Shown piece after piece: positions 18,285 through 19,595 of a stretch of DNA of 19,595 bases. The first letter of the stretch is position 1; the number at the start of each line of letters is the position of its first letter. The DNA lies in NCBI GenBank assembly GCA_021396245.1, contig WNYE01000176.1, positions 1 through 19,595 on the forward strand, read 5' to 3'. The notes under the pieces were generated by a model. It had not been told where the DNA came from and made no database searches. It saw only the letters and a program-made list of their open reading frames with translations. The translations under genes were made by a program, and so were the position numbers. The DNA comes from Sporothrix humicola. Its lineage: Eukaryota; Ascomycota; Sordariomycetes; Ophiostomatales; Ophiostomataceae.

Positions 18285-19120
18285 GGCGACGGAGTTAACG
18301 AATTTTTATAAAATTTATAGTTATTGTATAAAATTATGGTGGTTAAATGTATCGTCGTTGTTTATATATATTATTTAAAAAAGAATTAAAAAGTATTATA
18401 TTTAATTTATAACGATATTATTATATTAAAGGTAAGTTTTAACGTTTACGGGCGTTACGTAAGTAACGGAGTTAACGAATTTTTATAAAATTTATAGTTA
18501 TTATATAATATTATAACGGTTAAATGTATCGTTGTTATTTATATATATTATTTAAAAAAAAAGTATTAAAGGGTAATAATTTAAGTTTAAAAAGACCGTT
18601 TAAGTAAAAAAGTTCGTTTTAACACTCGCGAACGAAATAAAATTATACGATCGAAAAATATACGTATTATTATATCAAAGGTAAGTTTTAACGTCCGCGA
18701 ACGTTATTTAAACGATAAAGTTAACGAATCTTTATAAAATTTATAATTATTATACGATATTATAACGGTTAAATATATCGTCGTTATTTATATATATTAT
18801 TTAAAAAAAAAATGTTAAAGAGTAATAATTTAAATTTAAAAAGGCCGTTTTAACGTTCGTAAGTATTATTTAAACGACGAAGTTAACGAATCTTCGTAAA
18901 ATTTATAATTATTATACGATATTATGGCGGTTAAATATATCGTCGTTACTTATATATATTGTTTAAAGAGGAATTAAAAAGTGTTATATTCAATTTATAG
19001 TGATGTTATTAATATAAAATAAAACTATACGATCGAGAAATATATATGTTATTATATCGGGGGGTAATAATTTAAGTTTAAAGGGGCCGTTTTAATACTT
19101 ACGGACGTTATAAATTTAAT
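18285..19120. repeat. Degenerate direct repeats, at least four copies
   Basis: A unit of roughly 100 bp recurs, with core GTTAACGAAT(T/C)TT, then TAAAATTTATA, TTATTATA, a GGTTAAAT(G/A)TATCGT word and TTATATATATT. Core starts are at 18294, 18471, 18720 and 18882, so spacing is irregular (177, 249 and 162 bp). Intervening words such as GGTAATAATTTAAGTTTAAA and CGTTTTAAC also recur, extending to about 19120. Differences between copies are mostly C/T and G/A, as expected for RIP acting on a tandem array. Confidence 0.75.
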
Positions 19121-19595
19121 TTATTAATAATTATATAAAAAAGTACGTTTTAACATTTACGAACGTTAAAATTTATTTTAAAGTACGTTAAACACGGTCT
19201 TTTAATTATCCGAGTTAATTACATATTTATAAAAAACGTTAATAAAAACTTAAAATAACGTATAATAATTTACCGAAAATATATAAACCTTAAAGGTTTA
19301 ACGTTTTTAACTATAGTAAGGAAAAAGGAGAATATAATTAAATACAGTAATAAAAATATAAGTGATAGTTATTTAAAAAAATTAATATCGTTATCACGAT
19401 ATATTAAACCGGTAATATTAAATAAATAAAAAAAAATAAAACGTACAAAAGTAAAAAGTAATTTATTAATAAAAAAATTACGTATTCGGTAAACGTTAAC
19501 TTTAAGTAATAAAAATAATTTTTTTTTATAACATTAATATTATAACTTTTTTAAGTGTATAGTTAATAACGAAGTAAGTTATATTTTCTTTAGTA

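Larger units (their letters stand above)
17930..19595. repeat. AT-rich, RIP-like repeat region
   Basis: The sequence becomes strongly AT-rich and continues to the window end. The line 18181-18240 contains four CpG and about nine TpA but no CpA and no TpG, the dinucleotide pattern left by repeat-induced point mutation in Pezizomycotina. No reading frame of note survives. The region probably derives from repeated or transposon DNA that was mutated and is now likely heterochromatic. Confidence 0.8.

Noticed and set aside
18285..19120. CRISPR-like array
   Set aside because: Repeats are long, degenerate and unevenly spaced in eukaryotic RIP-like DNA; there is no short identical repeat with unique spacers.

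Overview
The window looks like genomic DNA of a filamentous ascomycete (Pezizomycotina, probably a Sordariomycete). The evidence is short 63-75 nt introns with GTATGT/GTACGT donors and CTAAC/CTGAC branch sites, a Zn2Cys6 regulator, fungal-type P450, Baeyer-Villiger-type flavoprotein and SDR genes, and an AT-rich flank with the TpA-rich, CpA/TpG-poor signature of repeat-induced point mutation (RIP). The species cannot be named from the sequence.

Layout. 1-1656: no recognisable gene; very long T, C and G homopolymers and a strong 51-nt hairpin at 1277-1327. 1657-2643 (+): a two-exon 6-phosphogluconate/beta-hydroxyacid dehydrogenase-like reductase. 2644-4632: no intact gene; a decayed minus-strand reading frame at 3300-3656 resembles the C-terminal end of HET (heterokaryon incompatibility) proteins. 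4633-14590: an intact, compact block of five genes: an amidohydrolase-2 decarboxylase (-), a divergent Zn2Cys6 transcription factor (+), an SDR (-), a P450 (-), and a divergent FAD monooxygenase (+). 14591-15955: a quiet gap. 15956-16708 (+): a small SGNH/GDSL esterase. About 16783-17530 (-): a frameshifted remnant, truncated at both ends, of an alpha-glucoside-type MFS sugar transporter. 17690-17873: a weak LTR-like segment. From about 17930 to the end: RIP-like AT-rich DNA carrying at least four degenerate direct repeats.

How the genes may work together. The block from 4.6 to 14.6 kb has the layout of a pathway cluster with its own regulator: a decarboxylase, a P450, an SDR and a Baeyer-Villiger-type monooxygenase. 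No polyketide synthase, NRPS or terpene cyclase is present, so it is either the tailoring half of a larger cluster or a catabolic/detoxification cluster. The three intergenic regions serving these five genes each contain at least one CGG-N7-CCG motif, the classic architecture of a Zn2Cys6 dimer site. Two of them share perfect CGGAA/TTCCG arms. I found none in the promoters of the flanking reductase and esterase genes. This suggests a regulon of exactly these five genes. P450, SDR and flavoprotein each carry a predicted membrane segment, consistent with co-location on the ER. The order hydroxylation (P450), oxidation to ketone (SDR), oxygen insertion (flavoprotein), and optionally ester cleavage (SGNH), is chemically coherent but is inference.
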